Source: Lachnospiraceae bacterium
Lineage (GTDB): Bacteria; Bacillota; Clostridia; Lachnospirales; Lachnospiraceae
Assembly (NCBI GenBank): GCA_017449485.1
Contig: JAFTFP010000242.1
Span: 1-41,220 of the forward strand
DNA length: 41,220 nt
Direction of reading: 5' to 3'
Shown here: positions 16,161-26,339 of the stretch, piece by piece
How the letters are laid out: each line of letters opens with the position of its first letter
Position numbering within the stretch: the first letter of the stretch is position 1
The notes under the pieces: generated by a model
Told to the model about the DNA's origin: nothing
Database searches by the model: none
What the model saw: the letters and a program-made list of their open reading frames with translations, nothing else
Position numbers and translations under genes: made by a program

Positions 16161-17060
16161 TTAATTGTTCTCCTTCTGAAGGAATAAGAGGTTGAGGTCC
16201 ACGTCGCCGTCCACACCGGATACGCTGCCGGTGCAGGAATACTGCCAGCAGGTGAAGCCGCAGGGCAGCTCCGGGTCCTTGACGTAGGACGCGTACCAGA
16301 CCGGGATGTCGGAAAACTCGTCCAGATCATATTTGCCGTAGGCGGCCTGGTCATTCATGTAAATCATCGGCGTGTGGCCGGCATTGCGGATGACCTCACA
16401 GAAGGCGAGAGCAGAGGCTGTGGCGCTGTACTGGGACAGGTCCGAAGCCCGGGCGGTGTCCGCGTGGTGCACCTCATAGTCATAGACAATGGGAAGCTCC
16501 GGCTCGATGCCGTCCAGCGTGGCGAGGACAAAGCCTGCCGCGCGGCGGGCTTCCTCAATGTCGACTGCCTGGGAGAAGAAATAGACGCCCACCGGCAGCC
16601 CCGCCTCGTGTGCATCGAGATAGTTCCGATAGAAAGTCTTATCCACTACCATCCGGCCAGTCTCGTAGCCTTGATAGCCGATCCGGATGATGACAAACTG
16701 AATGCCGGCATCCCGCACCTTCTCATAGTCGACCTGGCCCTGATACTCGGACACATCGATGCCGACAGCTGTTGTGATGGTGCTGCCTTCGTCCTTGTAC
16801 GAATAGAACTGGGTGTTTGTATTCAGAAGTGCGGCGGCGGGATGGATGTTGCCCGGAGAAAGAATTCCGGGAAGCGGGAGAAGCTGCGCCGGGGCATTCT
16901 CCAGGGCCGCTTCCGAAAACTGCTCGCCGGAAAGAGCGGACTCCTCCGATACCTCCGCCTCCTTCGCACTGCGCCGGGCGCGGACGAGCAGAATCACCGC
17001 CAGAATAACGGCTATGAAAACCAGAATCAGAGCGATCCGCCGCTGCATACTATTTCGCAT
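16161..17060 (-). CDS. GH25 muramidase (lysozyme-like), membrane-anchored
   Basis: 299 aa. The N-terminal helix (about residues 9-27) is followed by arginines, which suggests an uncleaved anchor or signal with the rest outside. A linker to about residue 95 precedes the GH25 domain. AVGIDVSEYQGQVDYEKV supplies Asp102, and PIVYDYEVHH supplies Asp194 and Glu196, the catalytic pair of GH25 N-acetylmuramidases. CWQYSCTGSVSGVDGDVDLNLL is the usual C-terminal motif. It hydrolyses the MurNAc-GlcNAc bond in peptidoglycan. It sits between a class A PBP and YfbR on the same strand, and may trim the wall during growth. The start is not certain: ATG 17060 and the fifth codon ATG 17048 are both possible, with a weak ribosome site. 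Confidence 0.9.
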   Translation of the reverse strand: MRNSMQRRIALILVFIAVILAVILLVRARRSAKEAEVSEESALSGEQFSEAALENAPAQLLPLPGILSPGNIHPAAALLNTNTQFYSYKDEGSTITTAVGIDVSEYQGQVDYEKVRDAGIQFVIIRIGYQGYETGRMVVDKTFYRNYLDAHEAGLPVGVYFFSQAVDIEEARRAAGFVLATLDGIEPELPIVYDYEVHHADTARASDLSQYSATASALAFCEVIRNAGHTPMIYMNDQAAYGKYDLDEFSDIPVWYASYVKDPELPCGFTCWQYSCTGSVSGVDGDVDLNLLFLQKENN

Positions 17061-17093
17061 ATCTTTTAAACACTTTCCGGATTCAGAAGTATC

Positions 17094-19844
17094 CTACTGT
17101 CCCGCGTTCGCAGCGGCTGCGGCCGCCGCAGCCTGTGCAGCGAGGGCAAAATTATAATTCTCCGTCGCCGTATCCACCTGGGCCTGTGCGAGTGCAATCG
17201 CCTCCGGGTCTCCGCTCTGCTGGGCAGTGACCAGCTGTGCCTGCGTTGCGGCCAGCAGATCCGAGGCCTGGTGCAGCGCATTGGTGGCATCCTCGAGGGT
17301 GACGCCGGTCTGCCGCAGCTGCAGCTCAAGCCGCTGCTGCTCAATGAGCGAGCCGGCATTTTCGCGGGCCATGAATTCCGCCGTGTGCTCACAGGACTCT
17401 CCTGCGTGATCCGGGCTCACGACCAGGACACCCGTGGTCTTGAACGGGCAGGCATCGCTGGCAGGCAGACCGGAGTAGGCGCAGACCGTACCCTGGAAGT
17501 GCACGTCGCAGCTCTCGGCCGGGAGTGTGTCAGCCGCAAAATATTCCGTCAGCAGAGAGGCGTCGCACAGCCCCGCGACCGGCAGCTTGCCGGACATGGA
17601 GCAGACCTGCTGCTGAACGAGGCCGCCGGGCATCTGGAAGGTGGAAGCATTCAGATTCGCGGGAATCTGCTCCATGACCCGGCGCCAGATGGTTTTGGCC
17701 AGATTCTTCTCCTCGGAGGAGGAGAGCTTGGTATTTTCGTCATAACCTGCCCAGCAGGTGCAGGTGTAATTCGGTGTGTAGCCGGCGAACCAGACGTCGT
17801 TGTAGGCGTTGGTGGTACCGGTCTTGCCCGCGATGGCAGTCGTACCGAAGTTCACAGCGGTACCGGTGCCCTTCGTGACGACATCCTGCATGGCTGAAGT
17901 AAGAAGCCACGCGGTCGTCTCCTTGAGCACGCGGCGCTCCTGGCGGTAAGTGGAAGCATCCAGAATCACGTTTCCATCGTGATCCACGACGCGGGAGTAG
18001 AGCTTGGGCTCAATATAGGTTCCGCCGTTGGCGATGGTCGCGTAGGCGGCGTTCAGCTCATAGTTCGTAACGCCCTTGGTCAGACCGCCCAGCGCCAGGG
18101 TCTGCTGGATATCCGAGTAGACCTTGCCGCCTATTTCCTGCTGATCGACCAGCGTTGTGAAGCCGAAGCGCTGGAGATAGTCAAAGCCCAGTGCCGGGGT
18201 GATGTCCGTCAGCGTCTTGACGGCGATGATATTCATGGAATCCTGAATACCGACACGCAGCGTCGTGATGCCGCGGTAGGACTCGCCGTACCAGTTCCGG
18301 CAGGGCGTTCCGTCTTCGAAATTGAAGGGCGCGTCGTCCTGGGTGTCCGCCAGGGTCATGCCGGCCGCATCGAGCGCCGGCGCGTAGGCGGCGACAATCT
18401 TGAAGGTCGATCCGGGCTGTCTGGGCGAATCCGTCGCGCGGTTCAGCGTCCGGTTTGCGGTCTTCTCACCGCGGCCGCCGACCATGGCGACCACATTGCC
18501 GGTGGCCTGATCCTCAATGGTCAGCGAAATCTGCGGCTGCGCCGTGAGGCTCATGCGCTCATCGTAGACACTGCCGCCCGATGAAAGCACATAATTCTTA
18601 TAATTCTCCACAGCCTCCTGCGCCGCCTCCTGGGAAGGGAAAATCAGGCTGAAGGCCGGATTTTGCTCTCTGGACCACAGCTCCAGCATCTCGGTGGAGT
18701 AGTTGGAAAGCGCGCCGTCCGCGCCTTCGACGGTCAGCTGATAGTTCAGATACCAGTTGGTCTGGGCGGGGAAGTTGGCCGGATCTGTGCAGACATAATC
18801 GACGATTCTCTGAATGCCCGAGTCCTGCGTGGAATAGATGGACAGACCGCCGGAATAGAGCAGGTGATACGCCTGCGTCTCAGTGTAGCCCGCCGCAATG
18901 AAATCCTTGAGCAGCTGGTTGGTGAGCGCGTCGACAAAATACGAATTGATTTCCTCGTCGTCTGTCTGCGTGTCCACTAAAGAGATGCGGGAGTAGACAT
19001 CGTCCGCCATGGCGGTGTCAAAAGCCATCTGGTCGATATAGCCCTGCTCCAGCATGTGCTTTAAGACCTCCTCACGCCGGCGCATGTTGTTCTCCGGATT
19101 GGTGATGGGGTCATAGCGCGTCGGATTCTGCGTGATGCTGGCGATGACCGACGACTCGGACAGGGTCAGATCGCTGACGGACTTGCCGAAATAGCGCAGC
19201 GACGCGGCCTGCACGCCCAGCGTGTTGTGGCCGAGGTTGATGGTGTTCAGGTAATTGACCAGGATATCATCCTTGCTCATGGTCTTCTCGAGCTCCACGG
19301 CAAGATACTGCTCCTGGATTTTACGGCGGATGGATTCCATGCGCGTCTCGCTGGTCCACCCGGTGAAAACATTGTTCTTGATCAGCTGCTGGGTGATCGT
19401 GGAAGCACCCTGGGAGAGGTCTCCGCTGGTGACGGCGTTCCAGGCCGCGCGGAAGATACCCTGAATATCGATGCCGCTGTGCGTGTAGAAACGCTCGTCC
19501 TCGATGGCGACAAACGCGTGCTGCATATCCTTCGGGATCATGTCCATGGTGACCGGGATCCGATTCGAATCCGTGGAGACCAGCTTGGCGATCTGGTTTC
19601 CGTCCGTGTCATAGACAAAAGTTGAAAAGCCCGAGGGCGTGACGTCAATATTTCCGATATCCGGCGCAGTCGCAATGATGCCCTTGAAAACGCCCCAGAG
19701 CGTGCTGACGCCCAGGATCATCAGGCCGATCAGCGCGGCGACTAAGAGATGCATCAGTGTAACCCGCAGCCAGCTGGCGCGCTTGCGTCCCTTGGACTTC
19801 AGTTCGCGGCGCCGCTGTCTGATACTGTCTTTTCCGTAGTTCAT
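17094..19844 (-). CDS. Class A penicillin-binding protein, PBP1a-type
   Basis: Bifunctional wall synthase of about 916 aa. After a basic cytoplasmic tail and one membrane helix (about 25-50), the GT51 glycosyltransferase domain shows EDERFYTHSGID (catalytic Glu near residue 115) and GASTITQQLIKN. The transpeptidase has STFK (Ser near 479), SMN and KTGT (Lys near 674). The C-terminal ~90 residues are unusual: Gln- and Ala-rich, with likely coiled coil, and ending in eight successive alanines then NAGQ. I chose ATG 19844 because AGAAAGG is nine bases away; ATG 19850 is only three bases from it. It heads an operon with GH25 and YfbR and is divergent from ftsH. Confidence 0.93.
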   Translation of the reverse strand: MNYGKDSIRQRRRELKSKGRKRASWLRVTLMHLLVAALIGLMILGVSTLWGVFKGIIATAPDIGNIDVTPSGFSTFVYDTDGNQIAKLVSTDSNRIPVTMDMIPKDMQHAFVAIEDERFYTHSGIDIQGIFRAAWNAVTSGDLSQGASTITQQLIKNNVFTGWTSETRMESIRRKIQEQYLAVELEKTMSKDDILVNYLNTINLGHNTLGVQAASLRYFGKSVSDLTLSESSVIASITQNPTRYDPITNPENNMRRREEVLKHMLEQGYIDQMAFDTAMADDVYSRISLVDTQTDDEEINSYFVDALTNQLLKDFIAAGYTETQAYHLLYSGGLSIYSTQDSGIQRIVDYVCTDPANFPAQTNWYLNYQLTVEGADGALSNYSTEMLELWSREQNPAFSLIFPSQEAAQEAVENYKNYVLSSGGSVYDERMSLTAQPQISLTIEDQATGNVVAMVGGRGEKTANRTLNRATDSPRQPGSTFKIVAAYAPALDAAGMTLADTQDDAPFNFEDGTPCRNWYGESYRGITTLRVGIQDSMNIIAVKTLTDITPALGFDYLQRFGFTTLVDQQEIGGKVYSDIQQTLALGGLTKGVTNYELNAAYATIANGGTYIEPKLYSRVVDHDGNVILDASTYRQERRVLKETTAWLLTSAMQDVVTKGTGTAVNFGTTAIAGKTGTTNAYNDVWFAGYTPNYTCTCWAGYDENTKLSSSEEKNLAKTIWRRVMEQIPANLNASTFQMPGGLVQQQVCSMSGKLPVAGLCDASLLTEYFAADTLPAESCDVHFQGTVCAYSGLPASDACPFKTTGVLVVSPDHAGESCEHTAEFMARENAGSLIEQQRLELQLRQTGVTLEDATNALHQASDLLAATQAQLVTAQQSGDPEAIALAQAQVDTATENYNFALAAQAAAAAAAANAGQ

Positions 19845-19887
19845 TCGCATTTACCTTTCTGCCCTTTTAAACAGGGCATGTCATTTT

Positions 19888-19916
19888 ATTTTAGCGCAGT
19901 GAACTTGCGGCCGCAA
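19888..19916 (-). promoter_or_regulatory. Putative promoter of the PBP operon
   Basis: On the minus strand, TTGCGG (plus 19911-19916) and TAAAAT (19888-19893) are 17 bases apart. The -35 is weak. A small hairpin GCCCT/AGGGC (19861-19877) lies directly before the ribosome site. Confidence 0.35.
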
Positions 19917-19989
19917 CTTGACAGACTGATTGTTTATGGATTTTTTAGGCTTTTCACAGTCTTTTCACAGCTTTTCCCAGGGCGGATGA

Positions 19990-20018
19990 TTGATTTGAAC
20001 TGCTTTCATATTTATAAT
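19990..20018 (+). promoter_or_regulatory. Putative promoter of ftsH-uvrC
   Basis: TTGATT (19990-19995) and TATAAT (20013-20018) are exactly 17 bases apart, about 95 bases before the GTG start. The -10 is perfect. No operator is recognised in the leader. Confidence 0.55.
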
Positions 20019-20111
20019 TAATTTTGATTGTCCACTGGGCAAAATCCGGCGGGCAGCGGGGATTGTGACAGCTTCCGTCCCCGAATACGGATATGAGGAG
20101 TAGAAAAATCT

Positions 20112-22337
20112 GTGAATACATATCGTAGAGAAGAGGCATATGACCGGAGCAGACAGATCGGCTCCGTGTCACGTTTTGACCTGGGTGATTTCGGCCAGGA
20201 CCGGCGTGACAACCAGGACGGCGGCCGCGGCGGCCGGGACGATAAACAGGGCGGCAATCAGCGCCAGAACCTGTTTATTCTTCTGATTGCGACGCTGATC
20301 ACAGTCGTGCTGATCAGCTATTTCATGCGCGGCATCAACGGCAGCTCGACGAAGGAAATTTCCTATTCTGAGTTCATGCAGATGATCGAGAATCAGGAGA
20401 TCGATTCCGTCGTGATTGAGGATGACCGGATCACGATCATGCCGAAGGTGACCGAAGAAAATCCTCTGGTGCGCGGCTCCCAGGTGACCTACTTCACCGG
20501 CAAGGCGGAGGAGGATGAGACGCTGACAAACCGTCTCCTGAAGGCGGGCATCGAGGTGAGCGCGGACGTGCCGGATTCCTCCGGCATGATCATGACCTTC
20601 CTGCTGACCTATGTGCTGCCGGTGGCGCTGATGTGGATCCTGCTCAGCGTGCTGTTCAGCCGGATGGGCCGGGGCGGCATGATGGGCAGTGTCGGAAAGA
20701 GCACCGCCAAGGAATATGTTCAGAAGGACACCGGCGTGACGTTCAAGGATGTGGCCGGTGAGGACGAGGCCAAGGAGTCTCTGCAGGAGGTCGTGGATTT
20801 CCTGCACAATCCCGGAAACTATACGAAGATCGGCGCCAAGCTTCCCAAGGGCGCACTGCTGGTCGGCCCGCCCGGAACGGGCAAGACGCTGCTGGCCAAG
20901 GCGGTGGCAGGCGAGGCGCATGTGCCTTTCTTCTCCCTGACCGGTTCTGATTTTATCGAGCTCTACGTCGGCGTCGGCGCTTCCCGTGTCCGTGATCTGT
21001 TCCGGGAAGCTACGAAGAACGCGCCGTGCATTATCTTCATCGATGAGATTGACGCCATCGGCCGCAGCCGCGACAGCAAGTACGGCGGCGGAAACGAGGA
21101 GCGGGAGCAGACCCTGAACCAGCTGCTCTCGGAGATGGACGGTTTTGACACAACCAAGGGAATCCTGGTGCTGGGCGCAACGAACCGCCCGGAGATTCTG
21201 GATAAGGCACTGCTGCGTCCCGGCCGTTTCGACCGCCGGATCATCGTGGAGCGGCCGGACCTGAAAGGCCGTGAAGCGATCCTGCGCGTACATGCCAAGG
21301 ACGTCAAGATGGATGAGACGGTGGATCTGAAGGAAATCGCACTCGCGACGAGCGGCGCAGTGGGCTCGGATCTCGCGAATATGATCAACGAGGCCGCCAT
21401 CAACGCGGTCAAGGAGAAGCGCGAATACGTCTCTCAGAAGGATCTGTTTGTCGCAGTGGAAGAGGTGCTGGTCGGCAAAGAGAAGAAGGACCGCATCATG
21501 AGCAAGGAGGAGCGGCGGATTGTCTCCTACCACGAGGTCGGCCACGCGCTGATCGCCGCGGTGCAGAAGAATTCCGAGCCGGTCCAGAAGATCACGATCG
21601 TGCCCAGAACCATGGGCGCCCTCGGCTACGTCATGCATGTGCCGGAGGAAGAGAAATACCTTAATACCAAGGCAGAGCTGCATGACATGATCGTCGGCCT
21701 GCTGGGCGGCCGCGCGGCGGAGGAGCTCAAGTTTGAGACCGTCACCACCGGTGCCTCCAATGATATTGAGCGCGCGACAGAGATCGCCCGCAGCATGGTG
21801 ACGCAGTACGGTATGAGCGAGCGCTTCGGCCTGATGGGCCTGGCGACCGTCGAGAGCCGCTATCTGGAGGGCCGCACCGTCCTCAACTGCAGCGATGTCA
21901 CCGCGGCCGCCGTGGATGAGGAAGTCCGGCGGATCATTGAGGCCTGCTACGCGGAGGCCAAGCAGCTGCTCTCTGAAAACCTGGATGTCATGGACGAGAT
22001 CGCGGATTATCTGATCCGCGAGGAGACCATCACCGGCAAGCAGTTCATGAAGATTTACCGCGAGCTGAAGGGACTGCCGGATCCGGAGGAAGAGAAGAAG
22101 GCCGAGGAAGACGGTAAGGACAATGCACCGGATGCACCGGCAGCGGAAGCAGCACCGGAAGCAGCTGCTGAGAAGAGTGCGGAGTCCGCAGAGCAGAAGG
22201 AAGAGACCGCAGAACACAGCGCAGAGCCGGAGCAGGAAGCCGTTTCTGAACCGGAGAAGCAGGAGCCTGCCGCACCCAGAGGCCGCTTCTCGGATATTCC
22301 GATGGACCAGGTCTCGAAAGACGACACAAGTGTTTAA
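20112..22337 (+). CDS. ftsH: ATP-dependent zinc metalloprotease FtsH
   Basis: 741 aa membrane-bound AAA+ protease that unfolds and degrades membrane and regulatory proteins as a hexamer. Helices at about 54-72 and 155-180 frame the external domain. The AAA module has Walker A GPPGTGKT (about 252-259), Walker [13 protein letters not shown] and the second-region arginines in RPGRFDRR. The peptidase site is HEVGH (His474, Glu475, His478). Two oddities: some 53 residues of Arg/Asp/Gly/Gln precede helix 1, whereas FtsH usually begins close to the helix; and about 85 acidic, Ala/Pro/Glu-rich residues follow the peptidase domain. The start is GTG 20112 with GAGGAG 11 bases upstream; no other start precedes helix 1. 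Overlaps uvrC. Confidence 0.97.
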   Translation: MNTYRREEAYDRSRQIGSVSRFDLGDFGQDRRDNQDGGRGGRDDKQGGNQRQNLFILLIATLITVVLISYFMRGINGSSTKEISYSEFMQMIENQEIDSVVIEDDRITIMPKVTEENPLVRGSQVTYFTGKAEEDETLTNRLLKAGIEVSADVPDSSGMIMTFLLTYVLPVALMWILLSVLFSRMGRGGMMGSVGKSTAKEYVQKDTGVTFKDVAGEDEAKESLQEVVDFLHNPGNYTKIGAKLPKGALLVGPPGTGKTLLAKAVAGEAHVPFFSLTGSDFIELYVGVGASRVRDLFREATKNAPCIIFIDEIDAIGRSRDSKYGGGNEEREQTLNQLLSEMDGFDTTKGILVLGATNRPEILDKALLRPGRFDRRIIVERPDLKGREAILRVHAKDVKMDETVDLKEIALATSGAVGSDLANMINEAAINAVKEKREYVSQKDLFVAVEEVLVGKEKKDRIMSKEERRIVSYHEVGHALIAAVQKNSEPVQKITIVPRTMGALGYVMHVPEEEKYLNTKAELHDMIVGLLGGRAAEELKFETVTTGASNDIERATEIARSMVTQYGMSERFGLMGLATVESRYLEGRTVLNCSDVTAAAVDEEVRRIIEACYAEAKQLLSENLDVMDEIADYLIREETITGKQFMKIYRELKGLPDPEEEKKAEEDGKDNAPDAPAAEAAPEAAAEKSAESAEQKEETAEHSAEPEQEAVSEPEKQEPAAPRGRFSDIPMDQVSKDDTSV

Positions 22338-24243
22338 TTTTGAAGAAGAACTGAAGAAGCTCCCGAACAAGCCGGGAGTCTATATCATGCACGATGAGCG
22401 CGACGCGATCATTTATGTGGGGAAGGCAGTCAATCTCCACAATCGCGTCCGCTCTTATTTTCGCAAAATTGTCGGGCGGGGTCCGCAGATCGACCGGATG
22501 GTGTCGCAGATTGCCCGCTTTGAGTACATCGTGACCGATTCGGAGCTGGAGGCGCTCGTTCTGGAGAACAATCTCATCAAGGAGCACCGGCCCAAGTACA
22601 ACACGATGCTCAAGGACGACAAGACCTACCCCTACATCAAGGTGACGGTGCAGGAGGCGTATCCCCGCGTGCTTTTCTCCAGGCAGATGAAGAAGGACAA
22701 GGCCAGGTACTTCGGCCCCTTCACCAGCGCCGCAGCCGTGCGGGATTCCATCGAGCTGATCAACCGGATGTACGGACTGCGGGACTGCAGCCGCCGGCTC
22801 CCCGAGGACATCGGGAAGGAGCGGCCCTGTCTGAATTTTCATATGAAGCGGTGCTGCGGACCCTGCGCAGCCGGCAATGTCACACAGGAGGAGTACCGCG
22901 CCCGCATTGATCTGGCTCTGGAATTCCTGTCGGGCAATTATGCGCCGGTGTTAAAGGATCTGACTGAGAAGATGAACCGCGCCGCCGAGGAGATGGCCTT
23001 TGAGGAGGCCGCGCACTGGCGGGATCTGCTGCAGAGCGTGGAGAAGGTCTCCCAGAAGCAGAAGATGTCCGAGGGCATCGGCGAGGACAAGGATATTCTC
23101 GGCATCGCGATGGAGACGGAGAACGCGGATGCCGACGCGGTCATTCAGACCTTCTTTATCCGGGACGGCCGCATGATCGGCCGGGAACACTTCTATATGA
23201 CCCATGTCGGCGGGCGGAGCACCGGCTCCGTTCTGTCAGATTTTGTCAAACAGTTCTATGCGGGCACCCCTTTTGTACCCCGTGAGATTCTTCTGCCGGA
23301 GGCGGCCGATGATCAGGTGGTGCTCGAGGAGTGGCTGACGCTGCGCAAAGGCTCGAAGGTGACCCTGGTGGTCCCGCAGAAGGGCCGCAAGAACAAGCTG
23401 GTGCAGCTGGCGGATGAGAACGCGGCGCTGATTCTGTCCAAGGACCGGGAGCGGCTGCGCAGAGAGGAAGGCCGGACCATCGGCGCGGTGCATGAGATCG
23501 CGCAGCTGATTGGGATGAAGCGCATCCACCGCATGGAGGCGTATGATATCTCCAACATCAGCGGCTTTGCCAATGTGGGTTCCATGGTGGTCTATGAGAA
23601 CGGAAAGCCCAAGCGCAGTGACTACCGAAAATTCCGCATTAAATCCGTTGCAGGTCCCGACGACTACGCCTGCATGCACGAGGTGCTGGAGCGGCGCTTC
23701 CGGCACGGACTGGAGGAGCATGAGAGCGCGCGGGAGGCAGCAGGCGGGCTGGAAGGCGGGCAGCAGAAAGCCGATCCGTCCTTGAGCAGCTTCGCGGTTT
23801 TCCCGGACCTGATCATGATGGACGGCGGCCGCGGACAGGTCAATGTCTGTCTGGAGGTGCTGGAGGATCTGGGCCTTTCCATTCCGGTCTGCGGCATGGT
23901 CAAGGATGATCACCACAGGACCCGCGGCCTGTATTTCAATAATGTGGAAATTCCCATCGACCGTCACAGCGAGGGCTTCAAGCTGATCACCCGGATTCAG
24001 GACGAGGCGCACCGCTTTGCCATTGAATATCACAGGTCTCTGCGCTCCAAGGCGCAGGTTACTTCGCGCCTGGACGAGATCCCGGGCATCGGTCCCGCCC
24101 GGAAGAAAGCGCTGATGCGCGAGTTCGCGTCGATCCGCGATCTGTCGGAGGCGAGCGTGGAGCAGATCGCCCAGATTCCCGAGATTCCCGAGGCCCAGGC
24201 CCAGGTCATCTACGGCTTTTTTCACGGGCAGGATTCCTTGTGA
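22330..24243 (+). CDS. uvrC: UvrABC system protein C
   Basis: 637 aa nuclease of nucleotide excision repair, which makes both incisions around the lesion bound by UvrB. The N-terminal GIY-YIG domain reads GVYIMHDE...IIYVGKA (residues 16-33), with NHxx-type elements after it. Then come a cysteine cluster (CCGPC), the UVR motif near residue 215-235 for UvrB binding, the RNase H-like domain with DISNISG and [12 protein letters not shown], and the C-terminal helix-hairpin-helix ([13 protein letters not shown]). The start is GTG 22330, read as (f)Met-Phe-Asn-Phe-Glu-Glu-Glu-Leu, which matches the usual N-terminus; the longer frame from 22123 is a shadow in ftsH. The start overlaps the ftsH stop by 8 bases, so it is likely coupled. 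Confidence 0.95.
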   Translation: MFNFEEELKKLPNKPGVYIMHDERDAIIYVGKAVNLHNRVRSYFRKIVGRGPQIDRMVSQIARFEYIVTDSELEALVLENNLIKEHRPKYNTMLKDDKTYPYIKVTVQEAYPRVLFSRQMKKDKARYFGPFTSAAAVRDSIELINRMYGLRDCSRRLPEDIGKERPCLNFHMKRCCGPCAAGNVTQEEYRARIDLALEFLSGNYAPVLKDLTEKMNRAAEEMAFEEAAHWRDLLQSVEKVSQKQKMSEGIGEDKDILGIAMETENADADAVIQTFFIRDGRMIGREHFYMTHVGGRSTGSVLSDFVKQFYAGTPFVPREILLPEAADDQVVLEEWLTLRKGSKVTLVVPQKGRKNKLVQLADENAALILSKDRERLRREEGRTIGAVHEIAQLIGMKRIHRMEAYDISNISGFANVGSMVVYENGKPKRSDYRKFRIKSVAGPDDYACMHEVLERRFRHGLEEHESAREAAGGLEGGQQKADPSLSSFAVFPDLIMMDGGRGQVNVCLEVLEDLGLSIPVCGMVKDDHHRTRGLYFNNVEIPIDRHSEGFKLITRIQDEAHRFAIEYHRSLRSKAQVTSRLDEIPGIGPARKKALMREFASIRDLSEASVEQIAQIPEIPEAQAQVIYGFFHGQDSL

Positions 24244-24323
24244 TTTGCAGGCGGGTCTGATATTCTAAACGTGATCAGACATTATTTCGACAGGCGCCGC
24301 GCGCGCAGAAACAGAGGTGAAGC

Positions 24324-25271
24324 ATGTCCGTAGTACGTTTGAACGAAGTCATTGAAAAGATGAAGCTGGAGAACCTGACGCCCGAGATTGATACTTCCGG
24401 GATCAAGGTGCGTCAGCCGGACATCAACCGGCCGGCCATTCAGATGACCGGCTATTTCGATCATATGGCGCAGGCACGGATCCAGATCATGGGATTCGTG
24501 GAATATACTTATATGGAAAAAATGACGCCGGAGCGCAAGGAAGAGATCTACGAGATGTTCTTCAACGGCACCGAAATTCCGGCGATTGTCTACTGCCGGG
24601 AGCTCAAGCCCGACGAAACCTTCAAGAGCTTCGCGATCCGCTACGGCGTTCCGATCCTCATGACGCGGCAGGCCACCAGTACGTTCATGGCGGAGCTGAT
24701 CCGCTGGCTGAACGTCCGGCTCGCGCCCTGCATTTCCATTCACGGCGTTCTGGTGGATGTCTTCGGTGAAGGCGTTCTGATCACCGGCGAGAGCGGCATC
24801 GGTAAATCCGAGGCGGCGCTGGAGCTGATCAAGAGAGGCCACCGTCTGGTTTCGGACGATGTGGTAGAGATCAGAAAAGTCAGCGAGGAGACGCTGATCG
24901 GACTGGCACCGGATATCACGCGGCATTTCATTGAGCTGCGGGGCATCGGCATCATCGATGTCAAGACGCTTTACGGTGTTTCCAGCGTCCGTGAGACGCA
25001 GAACATCGACCTCGTGATTCAGCTGGAGGACTGGGACAAGGACAAGGAATATGACCGCCTCGGCCTGGAGGAGGAATATACCGAGTATCTGGGCAACCGC
25101 GTGGTCTGCCACCGCATTCCGATCCGCCCCGGCCGGAATCTGGCCGTCATCTGCGAATCGGCCGCCGTCAACCACCGCCAGAAGAAGATGGGCTACAACG
25201 CAGCGCAGGAGCTTTACAACCGCGTACAGCAGTCCCTGATGCGGCGGCATGACGACGATGAGGAAGAATAA
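24324..25271 (+). CDS. hprK: HPr kinase/phosphorylase
   Basis: 315 aa, cytoplasmic. It phosphorylates Ser46 of HPr-type proteins when glycolytic intermediates are high and removes the phosphate when phosphate is high, driving CcpA-dependent catabolite repression. The C-terminal half has the P-loop GESGIGKS (residues 155-162), preceded by SIHGVLVDVFGEGVLITG. The family signature LRGIGIIDVKTLYGVSSVR and the phosphatase-related region RPGRNLAV follow. Length and start match the family; GAGGTGAAGC lies just before ATG 24324. It begins a cluster with murB, rapZ, whiA and an HPr-like gene, a combination typical of Clostridia. The last gene is a natural substrate candidate. Confidence 0.96.
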   Translation: MSVVRLNEVIEKMKLENLTPEIDTSGIKVRQPDINRPAIQMTGYFDHMAQARIQIMGFVEYTYMEKMTPERKEEIYEMFFNGTEIPAIVYCRELKPDETFKSFAIRYGVPILMTRQATSTFMAELIRWLNVRLAPCISIHGVLVDVFGEGVLITGESGIGKSEAALELIKRGHRLVSDDVVEIRKVSEETLIGLAPDITRHFIELRGIGIIDVKTLYGVSSVRETQNIDLVIQLEDWDKDKEYDRLGLEEEYTEYLGNRVVCHRIPIRPGRNLAVICESAAVNHRQKKMGYNAAQELYNRVQQSLMRRHDDDEEE

Positions 25272-25291
25272 ACCAGGAATAAACCAAGCAG

Positions 25292-26323
25292 ATGAATCAG
25301 GCAATAAAAGACGAAATCATCAGACTGGCCGGCGCTGAAAATGTACTGGCGAATGAACCCATGGCCAGACACACCACGTTCCGCGTGGGCGGACCGGCGG
25401 ATCTTCTGGTATGCCCGAAAAATCCCGAGCTGCTGCGGGAGCTGGTGGTGGTGCTGGAGAAGAACGGCGAGCCTTATCAGCTCATCGGGCGCGGCAGCAA
25501 CCTGCTGGTGTCGGACGAGGGATACCGCGGCGTTATTCTGGCCCTGTGCGATTTAAAGCGCGAGCCCGGCACCGATGCACATCTGGAGGCAGATGAGGGC
25601 AGCAGGACAGCGGACTCAGAATCAGAATCAGAATCAGAACATGAGAATCTGACAGACGAAGGCACCTGCCTCCCGGGACTGCTTGCAGTCAGCGCAGACG
25701 GGACGAAGATCACAGCCGGCGCGGGTGTCTCACTCGGCCGGACAGCCGGTATTGCCTATCGGCTGGGCCTTGGCGGCATGGAATTTGCAGCCGGGATTCC
25801 CGGCAGCGTCGGCGGTGCCATCGTCATGAACGCGGGCGCCTACGGCGGCGAAATGAAGCAGATTGTCTCCGCAGTCACGCTGCTGGATCCGAGTGGTGAA
25901 ATCAGAAGACTGAGCACAGAAGAGATGCATTTTGGCTACCGGACCAGCCTCTTAAAGGAAATCAAGGCGGTGGTGCTGAGTGCAGAGTTTACACTGACCC
26001 CGGAAGATCCGGCACAGATCCGGGAGAAAATGGACGATTTTGCCGCAAGGCGCCGGGACAAACAGCCGCTGAACTATCCCAGCGCGGGCAGCACCTTCAA
26101 GCGGCCGGAGGGACATTTTGCCGGTCAGCTGATTGAAGAAGCGGGCCTGAGGGGCTTTCGCATCGGCGATGCCCAGGTCTCGGAGAAACACTGCGGCTTT
26201 GTCATCAACCGCGGCGCGGCGACAGCTTCCCAGATCCGGGAGCTGATCAGCGAAGTGCAGCGCCGGGTCTACGAACAGTCCGGAATCCACCTGGAGACGG
26301 AAGTCATTCTGCTCGGCGAATAG
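25292..26323 (+). CDS. murB: UDP-N-acetylenolpyruvoylglucosamine reductase
   Basis: 343 aa FAD enzyme that reduces UDP-GlcNAc-enolpyruvate to UDP-MurNAc with NADPH in peptidoglycan precursor synthesis. The FAD-binding part has TFRVGGPADLL, IGRGSNLLVSDEGYRG and AAGIPGSVGGAIVMNAGAYGGEM. The C-terminal part has the YRTS loop and NYPSAGSTFKRPEGHFAG, where Ser is the catalytic proton donor. An insertion of roughly 48 residues (about 88-135), rich in Asp, Glu and Ser and containing SESESESE, breaks the first domain between GVILALCDL and the next strand; the family has only a short link here. A TCAGAA repeat encodes it. It lies 20 bases after hprK and before rapZ in one operon. Confidence 0.95.
   Translation: MNQAIKDEIIRLAGAENVLANEPMARHTTFRVGGPADLLVCPKNPELLRELVVVLEKNGEPYQLIGRGSNLLVSDEGYRGVILALCDLKREPGTDAHLEADEGSRTADSESESESEHENLTDEGTCLPGLLAVSADGTKITAGAGVSLGRTAGIAYRLGLGGMEFAAGIPGSVGGAIVMNAGAYGGEMKQIVSAVTLLDPSGEIRRLSTEEMHFGYRTSLLKEIKAVVLSAEFTLTPEDPAQIREKMDDFAARRRDKQPLNYPSAGSTFKRPEGHFAGQLIEEAGLRGFRIGDAQVSEKHCGFVINRGAATASQIRELISEVQRRVYEQSGIHLETEVILLGE
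25616..25639 (+). repeat. Hexanucleotide repeat (TCAGAA x4) within murB
   Basis: Four exact copies of TCAGAA in frame encode Ser-Glu repeats in the murB insertion. Gain or loss of a unit adds or removes two residues and leaves the frame intact. Confidence 0.9.
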
Positions 26324-26339
26324 AATCTGGAGAGAAAAG

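Noticed and set aside
20169..22370. 733-residue open frame antisense to ftsH
   Set aside because: It is a shadow caused by GC-rich third positions in ftsH. The product is His/Leu/Arg-rich, has no domain, and the plus strand encodes a fully normal FtsH.
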